The notes under the pieces: model-generated
What the model was told of the DNA's origin: nothing
What the model saw: the letters and a program-made list of their open reading frames with translations, nothing else
The model's database searches: none
Translations under genes and position numbers: made by a program
From: Desulforamulus ferrireducens
GTDB taxonomy: Bacteria; Bacillota; Desulfotomaculia; Desulfotomaculales; Desulfotomaculaceae
Length of the DNA: 64,000 nt
Direction of reading: 5' to 3'
Assembly: GCF_002005145.1 (NCBI RefSeq)
Contig: NZ_CP019698.1
Span: 1,922,001 to 1,986,000, forward strand
In this document: positions 25,708 through 34,371 of the stretch, in pieces
Layout: each line of letters opens with the position of its first letter
Numbering within the stretch: the stretch's first letter is position 1

Positions 25708-26529
25708 TTAGATTTTCCCGGCAACTTCCTTTAATTTTTTAACCGACTCATAGGGGGCAACGGCAGCGCCAAGTTCATTACAGGTATCATGATGGGCTCC
25801 GTGGTAATCTGAGCCGCCGGTGGCTATTAAACCGTATTCCTTTGTTAGTTTGTAATAGTGCTCCACCATCAGGGGTGTATGATTTTTGTGCCATACTTCC
25901 AAGCCCTTTAAGCCTGTTTTGATGAGGTCTGGCAGCAAGCTATCCGCCTTGGATAAACCGGGATGGGCCAACACCGGAACACCCTTAGCTTTAATAATGA
26001 GTTGGATTGCTTCAGCCGGTGTTAATTTATCCCTGGGCACATAGGCTGGTTTGCCCGCGCCGATATACTGGTTAAAGGCTTCTTGCAGCGAAGAGACATA
26101 CTTTTTCTCCAACAGTGCTCTGGCAATATGCGGTCTACCCAGCGTGCCGTCACCGGACAATTCCATGACCCGTGACATCTTAATACCCAGACCCAATTCC
26201 TTAAGCTTATTAACCATTTTTTCAGCCCGGACGAGTCTCTCGTCCTGCAGGTCTCGCAGGGTAGTAATAAATTCTTCGTTGTTCGGGTCGATAAAATAAC
26301 CAAGAACATGAATTTCCATACCTTGATAGTAAGTATTAACCTCCACCCCGGAGATTACTTCCAGTCGAAAACCAGCAGCAGCCTCCATGGCTTCAGTAAC
26401 CCCGGCCAGGGTATCGTGATCGGATATGGCAATGGCACTTAGACCCTTTCTCAAGGCTTTACCTACCACTTCCTTTGGTGTATCTGCACCATCAGAAGCT
26501 GTTGTATGAACATGCAAGTCTGCATCCAT
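25708..26529 (-). CDS. PHP-domain phosphoesterase (RNase AM/YciV-like)
   Basis: A 273-residue PHP protein with metal-binding motifs DLHVHTTASDG, ISDHDTLAG, VEVNTYY, HPGLSKAD and GGSDYHG. Members of this group remove phosphate from 3',5'-nucleoside bisphosphates or trim RNA 5' ends. The ATG at 26529 follows GGTGATG. It lies 41 bases upstream of the aminotransferase gene and downstream of the dipeptidase gene, probably in one operon. Confidence 0.9.
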   Translation of the reverse strand: MDADLHVHTTASDGADTPKEVVGKALRKGLSAIAISDHDTLAGVTEAMEAAAGFRLEVISGVEVNTYYQGMEIHVLGYFIDPNNEEFITTLRDLQDERLVRAEKMVNKLKELGLGIKMSRVMELSGDGTLGRPHIARALLEKKYVSSLQEAFNQYIGAGKPAYVPRDKLTPAEAIQLIIKAKGVPVLAHPGLSKADSLLPDLIKTGLKGLEVWHKNHTPLMVEHYYKLTKEYGLIATGGSDYHGAHHDTCNELGAAVAPYESVKKLKEVAGKI

Positions 26530-26617
26530 TTGGCATCACCGCTTTTTTCTCCAGTATGCCCAGCAAATTAGTCTTAACATTCTTACTTTCTAGTTAAAGA
26601 AGAAAAATCCTTCCCTG

Positions 26618-27559
26618 CTAGCCACAAACATCCTTGAACAACCGCAGCCAGTTATCACCCAATATTTTATCTACTTCACTGGAAGAAAAGCCTCTTTTGC
26701 GCAAAAGGCTGCTGATATTAGGTACCGCCACACCGGCATGCTCCAGGCCTGCTGTGGTATCATCTATGCCGTCAAAATCTGAACCCAAACCAATACAAGC
26801 AATGCCCCCAACTTTATATAAATGCTCAATATGATCCAGTAGTCGATCTAAGGAAGCACTGTATAAGTCGATAAACTGTGGTACAAAGGTTACACCAATC
26901 ACCCCACCCCTGACAGCAATGGCTCTCACTTGCTCATCGGTGAGATTCCTGGGGTGATTACAGAGGGAAAAACAATTGGAGTGACTGGCCACCAGGGGCA
27001 CCTTGACCTCTGACATGACATCCCAAAAGCTGGGTTGTGAGATATGAGAAACATCAATAATCATACCTATTTCAGCCATGCGTTGCACCACTTGTCGGCC
27101 TAGCACTGTCAGCCCACCCGCTTCTTTTCCTAGGCCAACGCCATCGGCCAATTCATTACGACCATTCCAGGTGAGAGTTAAGGCCCTTACCCCCTGTCGA
27201 TAATATTCTTCCAGCTGTTCAATGCTGCCTCTTAAAGCCTCGCCACCCTCAATGGTTAGTACAGCACAGATCTTATTGGCACTGAGAGCCTTTTTTATCT
27301 CCTCAGAATTTTTCACATGACAAATATCTGAACTGTTAGCAAGCATCGAATCTTGGAATAAAGTTATGATTTCGTTGGTATAACTAACCGGTTGTATGCT
27401 GTTTTCCGGCCCGACAAAAATGGCAAAAAACTGGACGTCAATGCCACCCTGGCGCAAACGAGGCAGGTCTAAATGCCCACGGCTTGAACTATAACCCAGG
27501 GTTCGATTTTGTTGTGTTAAGACAGTTAAGGTATCACAATGACCATCCACCACAGGCAA
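26618..27559 (-). CDS. Membrane dipeptidase (peptidase M19) family protein
   Basis: A 313-residue zinc dipeptidase of the renal dipeptidase group. DGHCDTLT (metal-binding H-x-D near residue 7), TIEGGEAL (bridging glutamate), IDVSHISQ, VASHSNCFS and GLGSDFDGID are present in order. There is no signal peptide, so it acts in the cytoplasm, possibly on dipeptides or D-amino-acid peptides. The TTG at 27559 is chosen because GGAGGGGGG lies upstream and the frame opens MPVVDGHCD at once. Confidence 0.9.
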   Translation of the reverse strand: MPVVDGHCDTLTVLTQQNRTLGYSSSRGHLDLPRLRQGGIDVQFFAIFVGPENSIQPVSYTNEIITLFQDSMLANSSDICHVKNSEEIKKALSANKICAVLTIEGGEALRGSIEQLEEYYRQGVRALTLTWNGRNELADGVGLGKEAGGLTVLGRQVVQRMAEIGMIIDVSHISQPSFWDVMSEVKVPLVASHSNCFSLCNHPRNLTDEQVRAIAVRGGVIGVTFVPQFIDLYSASLDRLLDHIEHLYKVGGIACIGLGSDFDGIDDTTAGLEHAGVAVPNISSLLRKRGFSSSEVDKILGDNWLRLFKDVCG

Positions 27560-27591
27560 CAGACATCCCCCCTCCCTGACAAGTTCCCCTT

Positions 27592-27627
27592 AAGTAAGAA
27601 ACCTGTTTGCAAAATTGCAAACAGGTT
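27592..27627 (-). terminator. spoVS terminator
   Basis: Perfect palindrome of AACCTGTTTGCAA with its complement (27600-27627), followed on the minus strand by TTTCTTA. Confidence 0.75.
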
Positions 27628-27655
27628 GTACGAAAAATAACTAGTTAATCTATAA

Positions 27656-27916
27656 TTATCTTGGTTCAACTATTAGTTTAATGGCTGTTCTTTCATCACC
27701 ATCAATAATTACATCAGTAAAGGCAGGGATGCAAATCAAGTCTACTCCACTGGGGGCAACAAACCCTCTGGCAATGGCAATAGCCTTTACCGCCTGGTTT
27801 AAAGCACCAGCACCAATGGCTTGCATTTCGGCACAACCACGCTCCCTAAGTACTCCGGCCAGTGCCCCTGCTACAGAATTTGGGTTGGATTTTGCTGAAA
27901 CTTTTAAGACCTCCAT
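27656..27916 (-). CDS. spoVS: Stage V sporulation protein S
   Basis: An 86-residue SpoVS, an Alba-like small protein needed for normal spore coat assembly and for completing sporulation, nearly invariant among spore-formers. MEVLKVSAKSNPNSVAGALAG, GAGALNQAVKAIAIARG and CIPAFTDV are diagnostic. The ATG at 27916 follows AAGGAGG. It stands downstream of rny and ymdB as in Bacillus, with its own terminator. Confidence 0.97.
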   Translation of the reverse strand: MEVLKVSAKSNPNSVAGALAGVLRERGCAEMQAIGAGALNQAVKAIAIARGFVAPSGVDLICIPAFTDVIIDGDERTAIKLIVEPR

Positions 27917-28040
27917 GCTGAAACCTCCTTAGTAAGTTTGGACGATAGCTCTAATCCCTGTATTGATTTTATTCTGCAAAGTCCTAAAAATTCCTGCTAT
28001 TGTAAGAAATTTATAAAAACTTGTGCCATAAGCCATCTGA

Positions 28041-28820
28041 TTATTCTAAATGAAAGATTCTGTCTATTTTTAGGGCTTGTCCATTTTCCGGATTAACCTC
28101 TATCACCACGGCATTTAACTGATAGCTGGTATCTGCCACCTCAAAACGCCTGGGCAACTGGGTAATAAACTTCTCCAGAACAATTTCCTTTGTGACGCCA
28201 ATCACAGAATCTCTCGGGCCGGTCATGCCAATATCGGTTATATAGGCGGTACCGTTTGGTAAGATACGCTCATCCGCTGTTTGTACATGGGTATGAGTGC
28301 CGCAAATAGCTGTAACTTTGCCGTCTAAATACCAACCCATGGCAACCTTTTCCGAGGTAGCTTCCGCATGAAAATCCACAAAAATAAGATTGGTTTGATA
28401 TTGCAGTTCTTTTAAAATGTTGTCCATGGTGCGAAAGGGGCAGTCTAATTCCTGCATATAAATGCGACCGGAAACATTTACCACCCCAATGTTAACACCT
28501 TGTTTAGTTTGGTATAAATGATAACCCACACCGGGCGTACCCGGTGGATAGTTGGCTGGCCGTAAAAGTCTTTTTTCCTTTTCTATATAATCAAAAATCT
28601 CTTTCTTATTCCAAACATGATTACCCATGGTAAAAACATCAATACCGGCATTAAACAACTGCTTAGCAATTTCCTTGGTTATGCCATGACCTGCCGCTGC
28701 ATTTTCACCGTTGGCAATGACAAAATCTATGCTCATTTCCCTGCGCAAGGCACTAAGATTCTCTAAAATTGCCCGCCTTCCCGGACGACCAACAATATCT
28801 CCGATCATTAAGATACGCAA
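28041..28820 (-). CDS. ymdB: YmdB-family metallophosphoesterase (TIGR00282)
   Basis: A 259-residue calcineurin-like phosphoesterase. In Bacillus YmdB hydrolyses cyclic nucleotides, affects biofilm and motility decisions, and is linked to RNase Y. Motifs are GDIVGRPGR (metal), NGENAAAGHG, MGNHVWNKKE, DFHAEATSEK and GTHTHVQTAD. The TTG at 28820 is chosen because the product then begins MRILMIGDIVG like its homologues, and GGGGG lies upstream; longer in-frame starts to 28880 run into the preceding gene. It follows the 28837-29355 gene by 16 bases. Confidence 0.93.
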   Translation of the reverse strand: MRILMIGDIVGRPGRRAILENLSALRREMSIDFVIANGENAAAGHGITKEIAKQLFNAGIDVFTMGNHVWNKKEIFDYIEKEKRLLRPANYPPGTPGVGYHLYQTKQGVNIGVVNVSGRIYMQELDCPFRTMDNILKELQYQTNLIFVDFHAEATSEKVAMGWYLDGKVTAICGTHTHVQTADERILPNGTAYITDIGMTGPRDSVIGVTKEIVLEKFITQLPRRFEVADTSYQLNAVVIEVNPENGQALKIDRIFHLE

Positions 28821-28836
28821 TTGATTACAAAGCCCC

Positions 28837-29355
28837 CTATTTATTAAAAACCAAAACTCTGCCTTCTTCTCGGAAGGCATACAACCTCTTGTTTTCGGCT
28901 TTCATCTTGACACTTTCCAGCATATGCTCGATAAGTTCATCCTGTACTTCTAAATCTTCTTCCACAAGTTGCTCACTTTCCTCGGTGACGAGGTTTTTAC
29001 TTATGTATTGGCGGAAAAGTTCAACTATCAGTGCAATTTCCTCTTGTACTAGTGTATCCACATCCCTTTGAATTTCAATCATGGTAAAGCCATCGGAGAT
29101 CTTATAATCTAAATTAATAATCCGCGGGGCTTTGTATTCAAGGCTGTTATAAACTTGGATACTACTGAGGGCCTTATCCTTTAAACCGGCTATTTCTGCT
29201 TCCGTCATAACACCGGCATGGATAAAGGTAAATTTTAGTATATTCTTTTCTGGGTCAAAATTAATTTTAGCCACTTCGGGATATCTGATAAGAATAGATA
29301 TTAATAAACTAACACTATTGGTTAGGTCTTCCTTACCTTTATAACGCAAATCCAA
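28837..29355 (-). CDS. Uncharacterised protein between rny and ymdB
   Basis: A 172-residue protein I cannot place. The N-terminal part (KEDLTNSVSLLISILIRYPEVAKINFDPEKN) looks like an alpha/beta domain. The middle has an even beta pattern, and the C-terminal 60 residues are acidic and helical (EESEQLVEEDLEVQDELIE). The TTG at 29355 follows CAGGTGGTGA. Its fixed place in front of ymdB and its own ribosome site argue for a real gene, perhaps acting with YmdB or RNase Y. Confidence 0.78.
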   Translation of the reverse strand: MDLRYKGKEDLTNSVSLLISILIRYPEVAKINFDPEKNILKFTFIHAGVMTEAEIAGLKDKALSSIQVYNSLEYKAPRIINLDYKISDGFTMIEIQRDVDTLVQEEIALIVELFRQYISKNLVTEESEQLVEEDLEVQDELIEHMLESVKMKAENKRLYAFREEGRVLVFNK

Positions 29356-29474
29356 AAAAGTTCACCACCTGATGTTCTGTCCAAATAACTAAATAATTCT
29401 GTGATGAATCAAACTTTCCTGCCAAATATACATCAATAAAAAGAAAAATCTTCTTCCAAGAATGTCAACTTATG

Positions 29475-29515
29475 TATAATTACAAAACGACCCGGCGGGT
29501 CGTTTTGTAATTATA
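29475..29515. terminator. 41-bp near-perfect palindrome after rny
   Basis: The 20 bases from 29475 are the exact reverse complement of those ending at 29515, with a single G between them (core ACGACCC-G-GGGTCGT like). It lies directly after the rny stop. A stem this long with no normal loop is unusual for a terminator, and its T-tract is part of the stem; it may work both as terminator and as an mRNA end protector. Confidence 0.7.
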
Positions 29516-29534
29516 TAATCTTTAATAACTACTA

Positions 29535-31073
29535 TTATTTCGCATATTCTACATACCTGGTTTCCCGGATAATGATTACTTTAATCTGTCCTGGGTAATC
29601 CAGTTCGTTTTCAATTTTCTTAGCTATATCCCTTACTAACCTTATGGCAGCCAGGTCATCAACCTTATCTGGCTTGACCATGATACGAATCTCCCTACCG
29701 GCTTGAATAGCAAAGGATTTTTCTACCCCTTCGAAAGTGCTGGCAATCTCTTCAAGCTTTTGCAAACGCTTGATATAAGACTCCAGAGTTTCTCTTCTGG
29801 CCCCCGGACGGGCAGCAGAAATGGCATCTGCAGCTTGTACCAGGACAGCTTCAATGGTTTTGGGTTCCTCATCGCCGTGGTGGGCTGCAATGGCATGAAT
29901 AACTTCCGGATTTTCCTTATACTTTTGACACAGGTTTACACCGATGGCAACGTGAGGTCCTTCCACCTCATGATCCACCGCTTTACCAATATCATGTAGT
30001 AAACCTGCTCGCTTAGCCAGTTTTACGTCAACACCCAATTCAGCTGCCATGAGTCCTGCCAAGTGACATACCTCTATGGAGTGCTTAAGAACATTTTGTC
30101 CATAACTGGTGCGGAACTTCAAGCGTCCTAATAGCTTCACTAATTCAGGATGCAGTCCCATCACACCGGTTTCAAAGGTTGCCTGTTCACCGGCTTCCCG
30201 GATTTGCACTTCCACGTCTTTCTGGGCTTTTTCTACCATTTCCTCAATTCTGGCAGGGTGAATACGCCCATCAGAAATTAACCTTTCTAAGGCTAAACGG
30301 GCTACTTCCCGGCGAATGGGATCAAAGCCAGAAAGGATAACAGCTTCAGGGGTATCATCAATGATTAAGTCAATACCAGTTAGGGTTTCAAAAGCTCGAA
30401 TATTCCGACCTTCCCTACCGATAATACGACCCTTCATTTCATCATTAGGTAATGGTATGACGGCTACGGTAACTTCTGCTACATGGTCCGCAGCACATCT
30501 TTGAATAGCAGAGGATATTACATCCCTTGCTTTTTTCTCACATTCCTCTTTTGCCCTTTGTTCATATTCCTTAATCATCACGGCCATATCATGTTGAAGC
30601 TCTTTTTCTACATCATTTAACAAAATTTGCCGTGCTTCTTCAGAAGAAAGACCGGAAATTCGTTCAAGTTCAGCCAATTGACGGCTTAAAAGGTTAGCAA
30701 GTTCACCCCTGGTAGTCTCAATCTCTACTTCCTTGCGGCTGAGAGATTCCTCTTTCTTTTCCATGGAATCCATCTTACGATCCAGGGTTTCTTCCTTTTG
30801 TAACAGTCTTCTTTCCAAACGTTGAAGCTCATTTCTACGATCACGGATTTCTTTTTCCATCTCGTTTCGTAGTTTTAAAACCTCTTCTTTGGCCAGTACA
30901 ATGGCCTCGCGTCTTTTGCCTTCTGCTTCTTTTTCAGCATCTTCTAAAATCTTTTTAGCCTGCGTTTCCGCTGAAGCCAGTTTGCCCTCGGCAATATTTT
31001 TCCGAATAAAAAAACCAATTGCCAAACCGGCTAAAGCGGTCACGATAATAATTAAGCCTTGAGTTAGATCCAT
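29535..31073 (-). CDS. rny: Ribonuclease Y
   Basis: A 512-residue membrane-anchored endoribonuclease that starts bulk mRNA decay. An N-terminal membrane helix (about residues 4-22) is followed by a long coiled coil (about 30-200), a KH domain ([21 protein letters not shown], about 220) and an HD domain ([17 protein letters not shown], about 358). The ATG at 31073 follows AGGAGGTGA; the GTG three codons earlier is inside that site. It is preceded by a long structured leader with its own promoter, and followed by a long palindrome. Confidence 0.97.
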   Translation of the reverse strand: MDLTQGLIIIVTALAGLAIGFFIRKNIAEGKLASAETQAKKILEDAEKEAEGKRREAIVLAKEEVLKLRNEMEKEIRDRRNELQRLERRLLQKEETLDRKMDSMEKKEESLSRKEVEIETTRGELANLLSRQLAELERISGLSSEEARQILLNDVEKELQHDMAVMIKEYEQRAKEECEKKARDVISSAIQRCAADHVAEVTVAVIPLPNDEMKGRIIGREGRNIRAFETLTGIDLIIDDTPEAVILSGFDPIRREVARLALERLISDGRIHPARIEEMVEKAQKDVEVQIREAGEQATFETGVMGLHPELVKLLGRLKFRTSYGQNVLKHSIEVCHLAGLMAAELGVDVKLAKRAGLLHDIGKAVDHEVEGPHVAIGVNLCQKYKENPEVIHAIAAHHGDEEPKTIEAVLVQAADAISAARPGARRETLESYIKRLQKLEEIASTFEGVEKSFAIQAGREIRIMVKPDKVDDLAAIRLVRDIAKKIENELDYPGQIKVIIIRETRYVEYAK

Positions 31074-31127
31074 AGTTTTCACCTCCTGTTCTAAAAACTA
31101 ACTATAATGTTCAAGAGTAGTAAAGAA

Positions 31128-31158
31128 ATAAAAAAACCGAGTAAAGCTTAAACTCGGT
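31128..31158 (-). terminator. Intrinsic terminator inside the rny leader
   Basis: ACCGAGT (31158-31152) pairs with ACTCGGT (31142-31136) on the minus strand, followed by TTTTTT. It lies downstream of a consensus promoter but upstream of the rny ribosome site, so it could end recA transcripts, attenuate rny, or both. Confidence 0.8.
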
Positions 31159-31335
31159 AGAAAATAAACCGATATCTGGTTGTCCACATCATCAAAAGGT
31201 ACACAAATAACACCAAAGATACGGGAACAGAACATAAATGCCCCGAAACTCCCTTTCAAGGGGTTATGCCTTATGAATATTGGATTGTTTATATATTAAA
31301 AACTGTTGCCAGATATCAAATTCTATTTTCTCCCA
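31128..31335 (-). ncRNA. Candidate structured cis-regulatory leader of rny
   Basis: Transcription from the promoter at 31342-31370 would make a leader of about 260 bases. In it GATATCTGG (31317-31309) can pair over 130 bases with CCAGATATC (31179-31171). Inside is a CATAA/CCCC stem (31233-31268), and 12 bases after the long-range stem comes an intrinsic terminator. TCGGT (31172-31168) can instead pair with ACCGA (31158-31154), the 5' arm of that terminator. This closing stem, antiterminator and terminator order is that of a transcription attenuator. I recognise no known riboswitch class. It fills most of the 333-base gap 31074-31406. Confidence 0.45.
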
Positions 31336-31341
31336 ACAGTA

Positions 31342-31370
31342 ATTGTACATTTTTTTAATGGCACTGTCAA
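31342..31370 (-). promoter_or_regulatory. Consensus sigma-A promoter for rny
   Basis: On the minus strand TTGACA (31370-31365), a 17-base spacer and TACAAT (31347-31342). It lies between the recA stop and rny and predicts a start near 31335. Confidence 0.8.
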
Positions 31371-31406
31371 GATGCCCCCCTGGCAACCCGAGGGTACAAT
31401 GGGGAA

Positions 31407-32480
31407 TTAAATCATGTCTTCATCCATAAGATCTTGATCCAGGGCTCCTTCGGCAGAGGGTAGCTGAACATTACCCTGGTTCAACTTTTCCCGCACCAGA
31501 CGTTCAATTTCCTGGGCCAGCTCGGGCCTTGTCTTTAAGGTTTCTTTAGCATTTTCTCTGCCCTGTCCCAGCCTTTCATCACCATAGGAATACCAGGCCC
31601 CACTCTTGTTGATAATCTTTAGTTCAGTGGCCACATCCAGAAGACTTCCTTCCTTGGAGATACCCGTACCATACATAATATCGAATTCCGCCATTTTAAA
31701 AGGAGGAGCCACCTTATTCTTAACAATCTTCACCTTAGTTCTGCTACCTATGATTTCCGTGCCTTGTTTGATATTTTCACTTTTCCTAACTTCCATCCGC
31801 ACAGAAGCGTAAAATTTTAAAGCACGACCACCGGTGGTTACCTCCGGAGAACCATAGACAACGCCAACTTTTTCTCTGATTTGGTTAATAAAAATAACAA
31901 TGGCTCGAGATTTGCTGACAATACCGGTGAGTTTACGTAGAGCTTGGGACATCAGTCTGGCATGTAATCCCACATGGGAGTCGCCCATTTCTCCTTCAAT
32001 TTCTGCCCTGGGAACCAGAGCCGCCACCGAGTCCACCACCACTACATCCAGGGCTCCGCTGCGCACCAAGGCCTCACATATTTCCAAGGCTTGTTCACCG
32101 GTATCCGGTTGAGAAACCAATAGGTTTTCCGTATCTACACCTAAACGTCGGGCATAAACGGGATCTAAAGCGTGTTCCGCATCGATAAAGGCAGCCATGC
32201 CACCCCTTTTCTGGGCTTCGGCAATAACATGCAGGGCCACTGTGGTTTTACCTGAGGACTCAGGGCCGTAAATTTCTATTACCCTTCCTAAAGGCAGGCC
32301 GCCTACCCCCAGGGCAATATCCAAAGATAAGGCACCTGTGGAAATGGCTTCAATGTTCAGTTTAGTGGAAGCCCCTAATTTCATAATGGACCCTTTACCA
32401 AAGTTCCTTTCAATGTTAGCCAGGGCTAACTCCAGGGCTTTTTGTTTATCGGCAGACAGCCTATCAGTTTTATCGGCCAT
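31407..32480 (-). CDS. recA: RecA recombinase
   Basis: A 357-residue RecA, which forms filaments on single-stranded DNA, drives strand exchange and stimulates LexA cleavage. Walker A GPESSGKT (about residue 70), [10 protein letters not shown] (Walker B) and the L2 region [22 protein letters not shown] are intact; no intein is present. The ATG at 32480 follows AAAGGAG. Promoter and LexA-type site are directly upstream, so SOS induction is expected. Confidence 0.99.
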   Translation of the reverse strand: MADKTDRLSADKQKALELALANIERNFGKGSIMKLGASTKLNIEAISTGALSLDIALGVGGLPLGRVIEIYGPESSGKTTVALHVIAEAQKRGGMAAFIDAEHALDPVYARRLGVDTENLLVSQPDTGEQALEICEALVRSGALDVVVVDSVAALVPRAEIEGEMGDSHVGLHARLMSQALRKLTGIVSKSRAIVIFINQIREKVGVVYGSPEVTTGGRALKFYASVRMEVRKSENIKQGTEIIGSRTKVKIVKNKVAPPFKMAEFDIMYGTGISKEGSLLDVATELKIINKSGAWYSYGDERLGQGRENAKETLKTRPELAQEIERLVREKLNQGNVQLPSAEGALDQDLMDEDMI

Positions 32481-32502
32481 GGAAAAACTCCTTTCCCTAA
32501 AG

Positions 32503-32516
32503 TAAACATATGTTCG
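32503..32516 (-). promoter_or_regulatory. LexA (SOS) box of recA
   Basis: On the minus strand CGAACATATGTTTA matches the Gram-positive consensus CGAAC-N4-GTTCG at nearly all positions (GTTT instead of GTTC on one side). It lies at the expected transcription start, between promoter and ribosome site. Confidence 0.8.
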
Positions 32517-32524
32517 CTCCTTTT

Positions 32525-32554
32525 ATTATACGGTACTGGTAAATCACTCGTCAA
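32525..32554 (-). promoter_or_regulatory. recA sigma-A promoter
   Basis: On the minus strand TTGACG (32554-32549), an 18-base spacer and TATAAT (32530-32525). Confidence 0.82.
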
Positions 32555-32669
32555 TTAAAAAACTTGTCATATATTAGAAAAACTTGGCTTACGCCGATTC
32601 CTTTCAGACGCACGGAATTTGCCATCCAAAAATTGCTGCTCAGCATAATTTCCATATGTCTGAAGGCAT

Positions 32670-32740
32670 AAAAAAAGTCCGTTATTCGAGGTTGAAGATC
32701 GATTGCTTCGAACCTCAACCTCCGAACCTCGAACCTCAAG
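32670..32740 (-). repeat. GAGGTTC heptamer repeats and weak hairpin after the helicase gene
   Basis: On the minus strand four copies of GAGGTT(C) follow each other with a period of about seven (32709-32740). A fifth, inverted copy (32687-32697) allows a GAGGTTcGAAG/CTTCAACCTC stem. A run of seven Ts lies about 11 bases further on (32676-32670). This may serve as the helicase terminator, though stem and T-run are not adjacent. Confidence 0.55.
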
Positions 32741-32742
32741 AA

Positions 32743-34344
32743 TTACTTTCTGGCTCTGGCAGGTTCAACGAACAACCTGCGTCCTTTAAATTGCTGCCTA
32801 TGCAGACAGCTCATAACACAATTGGCCCAGTCCTGGGGTACTTCCACAAAGCTGAAATTTTCGTAAATGTTAATACTGCCAATTTTATTACTGGGGATGC
32901 CGGATTCATCTGCCACCAACTTAATTATTTCTGTGACAGAAGTACCATCCTTACGTCCCAAGGTAAAGAAGAGCCTCACCATGCCCGGTCTAGCCCCGGT
33001 GTTGCCAAAATCGGCGGTATTATACAGTTCCATTTCATCCCTTTCGGGTTCCAGATCCAAGGACAGCTTAAGGGCGGCGGCGGCAATGTCCATGGCATCA
33101 TATTCATCAATCAGGGAGTCCACAATGGAACGATAATAACTTAATTTTCCTTCTTGGATCAGATTCAGGAGTCTTTCCTTAATTCCTTCCTTTTGCCTTT
33201 CCACCACATCTGCTGCACTGGGCAGTTGCTCTCTTTTAATTCTGGTTTTGGTAATATTTTCTATCAACCTGAGCTGACGATATTCCCGAGGATTAATGAT
33301 GGTAATGGCTACCCCGGATCTGCCAGCCCGCCCGGTACGACCGATACGGTGAACATAAAATTCGGGGTCCTGGGGTATGTCATAGTTAATAACGTGGGAA
33401 ACCCCTTCTATATCCAGTCCGCGGGCAGCCACGTCAGTGGCCACCAACAGTTCCGCATCCCCCGAACGGAACTTCCGCATCACATTGTTTCTTTGTTGTT
33501 GGCTGAGATCGCCGTGCAAGGCAGCAGCAGTATAGCCCCTGGTTTGTAAACCTGCTACCAATTCATCTACACCACGCTTGGTGCGACAGAAGACAATGCC
33601 CTGACTAATTTCGGTTACATCCAATAACCGGCACAATGCTTCTAATTTATATTTTTCCGGTACCTCATAATAGACTTGCTCAATCTGCGGTACTGTCAAA
33701 TTGGTTTTGCTGACCGTTACATATTTGGGGTTGGTCATGTACTGACGGGATAATCTAAGTATTTCTTCGGGCATGGTAGCGGAGAAGAGCAGAGTTTGGC
33801 GTTCCGAGGGTATATGGCGCAGGATTTCTTCGATATCCTCTACAAACCCCATATCCAGCATTTCATCCGCTTCATCCAGTACCACCATCTTGACCCGGTC
33901 CACCTTGAGGGTATGCCGTCTCAAATGGTCTAACAGTCTCCCGGGAGTTCCCACCACCACTTGCACACCCTGTCGCAGGCTTCTAATTTGACGGTCGATG
34001 GATTGTCCACCATAAATGGGTATTACCCTAATACGACAGAAACGACCAATTTTACCAATTTCTTCAGCCACTTGAATAGCCAATTCCCGGGTGGGAGTAA
34101 TAATCAAGGCTTGGACATCTCTGTTCCTAAAATCCAATTTTTCAATTAAAGGAATACTAAAAGCGGCAGTTTTACCTGTTCCGGTTTGAGCCTGACCGAT
34201 AACATCGTGGCCAGCTAAAACCTGTGGTACAGCCAACTGTTGAATAGGTGTGGGTTCCTCAAAGCCCATTTCCACCAGGCCATCCACAATACGACGATTA
34301 AGTTCCAAATTACCAAATAATTTTGTTGCTTTAACGTGGTTCAT
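32743..34344 (-). CDS. DEAD-box RNA helicase with DbpA-type RNA-binding domain
   Basis: A 533-residue ATP-dependent RNA helicase, CsdA/DeaD/CshA-like, that remodels rRNA and mRNA structure. The Q motif, AQTGTGKT, PTRELA, DEAD, SAT and HRIGRTGR occur in order in residues 1-360. Residues 455-533 (MVRLFFTLGRKDG to RRLFVEPARARK) form the DbpA/CsdA RNA-recognition fold. In Firmicutes such helicases join the degradosome with RNase Y, PNPase and RNase J, all encoded in this window. The ATG at 34344 opens MNHVKATKLFGNLEL. Confidence 0.94.
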   Translation of the reverse strand: MNHVKATKLFGNLELNRRIVDGLVEMGFEEPTPIQQLAVPQVLAGHDVIGQAQTGTGKTAAFSIPLIEKLDFRNRDVQALIITPTRELAIQVAEEIGKIGRFCRIRVIPIYGGQSIDRQIRSLRQGVQVVVGTPGRLLDHLRRHTLKVDRVKMVVLDEADEMLDMGFVEDIEEILRHIPSERQTLLFSATMPEEILRLSRQYMTNPKYVTVSKTNLTVPQIEQVYYEVPEKYKLEALCRLLDVTEISQGIVFCRTKRGVDELVAGLQTRGYTAAALHGDLSQQQRNNVMRKFRSGDAELLVATDVAARGLDIEGVSHVINYDIPQDPEFYVHRIGRTGRAGRSGVAITIINPREYRQLRLIENITKTRIKREQLPSAADVVERQKEGIKERLLNLIQEGKLSYYRSIVDSLIDEYDAMDIAAAALKLSLDLEPERDEMELYNTADFGNTGARPGMVRLFFTLGRKDGTSVTEIIKLVADESGIPSNKIGSINIYENFSFVEVPQDWANCVMSCLHRQQFKGRRLFVEPARARK

Positions 34345-34371
34345 CCAGTTCCTTCTTTCACCATATATAAT

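Noticed and set aside
31092-31235. Minus-strand ORF of 47 codons in the rny leader (MFCSRIFGVICV...)
   Set aside because: No well-placed ribosome site, it runs through the terminator stem and the composition is that of AT-rich non-coding sequence; a leader peptide cannot be excluded but is not supported.
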